In this document: one piece after another, positions 7,309-8,950 of the stretch
How the letters are laid out: the number at the start of each line of letters is the position of its first letter
Numbering within the stretch: the first letter of the stretch is position 1
Origin: Actinomycetota bacterium
Lineage (GTDB): Bacteria; Actinomycetota; Actinomycetes; Nanopelagicales; Nanopelagicaceae
DNA: 8,950 bases
Direction of reading: 5' to 3'
Assembly (NCBI GenBank): GCA_009705025.1
Contig: WLDA01000025.1
Span: forward strand, 1 to 8,950
Program-made: the position numbers and the translations under genes
Notes under the pieces: generated by a model
The model's input: only the letters and a program-made list of their open reading frames with translations
Database searches by the model: none
What the model was told of the DNA's origin: nothing

Positions 7309-7518
7309 ATGAAAGCAGATATTCATCCAGAATATAAAGAAACACAGGTCACCTGTGGTTGTGGCGAAAAGTTTGTAACTCGCTCAACAGTTGCAAGCGG
7401 ATCAATTTATGTTGAAGTCTGCTCTGTATGTCACCCGTTCTACACCGGCAAGCAGCGCATCCTCGATACTGGTGGACGCGTAGCTAAGTTCGAAGAGCGT
7501 TTCGGTAAGAAGAAGTAG
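7309..7518 (+). CDS. rpmE: 50S ribosomal protein bL31, zinc-binding type
   Basis: Small protein of the large ribosomal subunit, located near the central protuberance where it helps bridge to the 30S subunit. It is 69 residues, normal for the family. MKADIHPEY at the start and the FTGKQR-like segment [25 protein letters not shown] (from residue 42) are diagnostic. Four cysteines, C16 and C18 in TCGCG and C38 and C41 in CSVCH, form the zinc site, so this is the C+ paralogue rather than the zinc-free form made under zinc starvation. A structured leader precedes it and a strong terminator follows, so it can be a transcription unit of its own even though it sits between rho and prfA. Location between rho and prfA is the actinobacterial norm. 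Confidence 0.97.
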   Translation: MKADIHPEYKETQVTCGCGEKFVTRSTVASGSIYVEVCSVCHPFYTGKQRILDTGGRVAKFEERFGKKK

Positions 7519-7525
7519 CTTTCCT

Positions 7526-7572
7526 AAAGACCGCAATCTCGCTACCAGAAATGGTGGCGGTTGCGGTCTTTT
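7526..7572 (+). terminator. Strong intrinsic terminator after rpmE
   Basis: AAAGACCGCAA (7526-7536) pairs perfectly over 11 bp with TTGCGGTCTTT (7561-7571). Above a small internal loop, CGCTACCA (7540-7547) pairs with TGGTGGCG (7552-7559) with one G-U pair, capped by a GAAA tetraloop. A TCTTTT tract closes the structure. It lies 7 nt past the rpmE stop and separates rpmE from prfA. On the opposite strand the T-rich tail is weaker, so it acts mainly on + strand transcripts. Confidence 0.9.
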
Positions 7573-7620
7573 GCTTTCTACAAGTATGTAGTCACATCTA
7601 ATTGAGGAAGGAGAAGCCAG

Positions 7621-8703
7621 ATGACAAATGATCGTTTCGCATCTGCACATGAAATGGTGCGCGAATATGCAGAACTCGAATTGAAGATGGCTGATCCCAC
7701 AATTCATGATGATCAAGGTAAGGCCAGATTACTCGGACGACGTTATGCCCAGCTTGGACCAGTTGTTGCCGGATTTCATGCATGGAAGAGTGCCGAAGAT
7801 GATCTTGTTGCAGCGCGTGAACTTTCTGAAGTTGATGCAGATTTTGCAAGTGAGATTCCTGCACTTGAAGAAGCACGCGACAATGCAGCAACAAAATTAG
7901 AAGAACTACTTCTTCCTCGCGACCCAAATGATGATCGCGATGTTATTTTGGAAGTAAAAGCTGGAGCAGGCGGAGATGAATCTGCACTCTTTGCCGGAGA
8001 TTTGTTGCGTATGTATCTACGTTATGCAGAAAAACATGGCTGGAAGACTGAAGTAATTGATGCCACTGAAAGTGAAATGGGCGGCTATAAAGATATTTCT
8101 ATTGCTATTAAATCAAAAGGTATTGCCGCACCGGGTGAATCACCATATGCACGATTGAAATTTGAAGGCGGAGTACATCGCGTGCAACGCGTTCCTGAAA
8201 CAGAATCACAAGGTCGAATTCATACTTCGGCTGCTGGTGTTTTGATATTGCCTGAAGCAGAAGAAATCGATGTGGATCTAAATATGAATGATGTTCGAGT
8301 CGATGTATATCGCTCATCTGGCCCTGGTGGACAGAGCGTAAATACAACAGACTCTGCAGTTCGCCTGACACATGTTCCGACTGGAATTGTTGTTTCTTGT
8401 CAGAACGAGAAGAGCCAATTACAGAATAAGGAATCAGCGCTGCGTATTTTGCGCGCCCGTCTATTGGCTGATGCACAAGAAAAAGCTGATGCTATTGCTT
8501 CAGCAGAGCGTAAGAGCCAGGTGCGTACAGTTGATCGCAGTGAGCGAATTCGTACATATAACTTTCCAGAAAACCGATTGAGCGATCATCGCGTAAATTT
8601 CAAATCTAATAACTTAGATTCTGTTCTCAATGGTGAACTCGATGATGTAATTCAAGCTCTTTTAGATGCTGATAAAGCTGCGCGTCTGGCATCTACAAGC
8701 TAA
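7621..8703 (+). CDS. prfA: Peptide chain release factor 1
   Basis: Recognises UAA and UAG in the ribosomal A site and triggers peptide release. It is 360 residues, standard length. An N-terminal helical domain (1-100) is followed by the recognition domain, where [13 protein letters not shown] (191-203) contains the PxT tripeptide that marks RF1 (here PET, 192-194; RF2 would have SPF). The catalytic loop [17 protein letters not shown] (232-248) holds GGQ at 236-238, with Q238 the residue methylated by PrmC, encoded next door. NEKSQLQNK (262-270) and [14 protein letters not shown] (311-324) are further family signatures. The ATG at 7621 has a strong SD, AAGGAG at 7608-7613, 7 nt upstream. As the terminator after rpmE ends 48 nt upstream, prfA needs a promoter in that gap or read-through; I see no convincing promoter. 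Confidence 0.97.
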   Translation: MTNDRFASAHEMVREYAELELKMADPTIHDDQGKARLLGRRYAQLGPVVAGFHAWKSAEDDLVAARELSEVDADFASEIPALEEARDNAATKLEELLLPRDPNDDRDVILEVKAGAGGDESALFAGDLLRMYLRYAEKHGWKTEVIDATESEMGGYKDISIAIKSKGIAAPGESPYARLKFEGGVHRVQRVPETESQGRIHTSAAGVLILPEAEEIDVDLNMNDVRVDVYRSSGPGGQSVNTTDSAVRLTHVPTGIVVSCQNEKSQLQNKESALRILRARLLADAQEKADAIASAERKSQVRTVDRSERIRTYNFPENRLSDHRVNFKSNNLDSVLNGELDDVIQALLDADKAARLASTS

Positions 8704-8708
8704 TACCG

Positions 8709-8950
8709 ATGAACATCAAAGAGTTATTGCGCCAAGCGAAGAGTCAGCTAGATGAATCTGGTATTTCACAAGTAGATGCTGAACATTTATTGGCACACTG
8801 TCTTGGAGTATCAAGAATGGATCTACACAACCCAGTAATACTAGAAAGTACTCTGGCAAATATTGTTGATGAACAGACAATTGAGGAAACCTTTGCAACG
8901 TTAGTGGAGCGCAGAATTGGTTTTGAACCTTTGCAATACCTCACCGGTAC
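8709..8950 (+). CDS. prmC: Release factor glutamine methyltransferase, N-terminal part (runs off window)
   Basis: S-adenosylmethionine-dependent methyltransferase that N5-methylates the GGQ glutamine of release factors. Eighty complete codons are visible from the ATG at 8709, and the frame is open to the window edge. The visible part is the N-terminal substrate-recognition helical domain: MNIKELLRQAK at the start, DAEHLLAHCLGVSRMDL (about 23-39), and the conserved ERRIGFEPLQYLTGT segment (66-80) that normally leads into the catalytic domain. The SAM-binding and NPPY motifs lie beyond the window and cannot be checked. It starts 5 nt after the prfA stop with no clear SD, so translation is probably coupled to prfA. 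Pairing with its substrate gene prfA is a widespread arrangement and supports the call. Confidence 0.92.
   Translation, partial: MNIKELLRQAKSQLDESGISQVDAEHLLAHCLGVSRMDLHNPVILESTLANIVDEQTIEETFATLVERRIGFEPLQYLTG

Noticed and set aside
7571..7602. TTGCTT...TCTAAT as a prfA promoter
   Set aside because: The spacer is 20 nt, the -35 overlaps the terminator tail, and the start site would fall inside the prfA SD, leaving no usable ribosome binding site.
7598..7927. Minus-strand open frame across the prfA start
   Set aside because: It is antisense to the prfA N-terminal region, has Leu/His/Gln-rich shadow composition, and no SD or motif.
1..8950. Mobile element, prophage, defence or toxin-antitoxin system, tRNA or rRNA
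   Set aside because: No transposase, integrase, terminal repeats, tRNA-like clover leaf or rRNA sequence was seen; all coding space is filled by conserved housekeeping genes in an expected order.

Overview
The window is a compact stretch of bacterial chromosome with all genes on the + strand and no sign of mobile DNA. The order argS-lysA-hom-thrC-thrB-rho-rpmE-prfA-prmC is the arrangement typical of Actinobacteria. The low base composition (A+T-leaning codons, judged by eye and not computed), the very short gaps and an Arg/Asp-rich actinobacterial type of Rho together suggest a streamlined freshwater actinobacterium such as the acI / Nanopelagicales group. The phylum assignment is fairly secure; the lineage is an inference.

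Positions 2-5512 form a tightly packed amino-acid gene group. It holds the C-terminal half of arginyl-tRNA synthetase, diaminopimelate decarboxylase (last step of lysine synthesis), homoserine dehydrogenase, threonine synthase and homoserine kinase. Gaps are 2 nt, 33 nt, a 1-nt overlap and 2 nt, so these genes are probably co-transcribed and partly translationally coupled. LysA drains the aspartate-derived pathway to lysine, while Hom, ThrB and ThrC carry aspartate semialdehyde to threonine. Hom has a C-terminal ACT domain, which suggests allosteric feedback. No threonine attenuator peptide was seen.

Positions 5513-7195 hold a 150-nt leader and rho. The leader contains a possible promoter, an 8-bp inverted repeat, a C-rich G-poor stretch, a small hairpin over an SD-like sequence and a two-codon mini-ORF overlapping a possible rho start. 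Rho has an acidic plus Arg/Asp repeat insert before its RNA-binding domain.

Positions 7196-7572 hold a structured leader, rpmE (zinc-type ribosomal protein L31) and a strong intrinsic terminator. The leader hairpin sits directly upstream of the rpmE Shine-Dalgarno and is a good candidate for an L31 ribosomal-protein leader.

Positions 7621-8950 hold prfA (release factor 1) and the start of prmC, which encodes the methyltransferase that modifies the GGQ glutamine of release factors. The window ends inside prmC.

No new biological system was found. The points worth a second look are the rpmE leader, the rho leader and N-terminal insert, and a hairpin placed against the hom start codon. No stretch over 300 bases lacks a gene.
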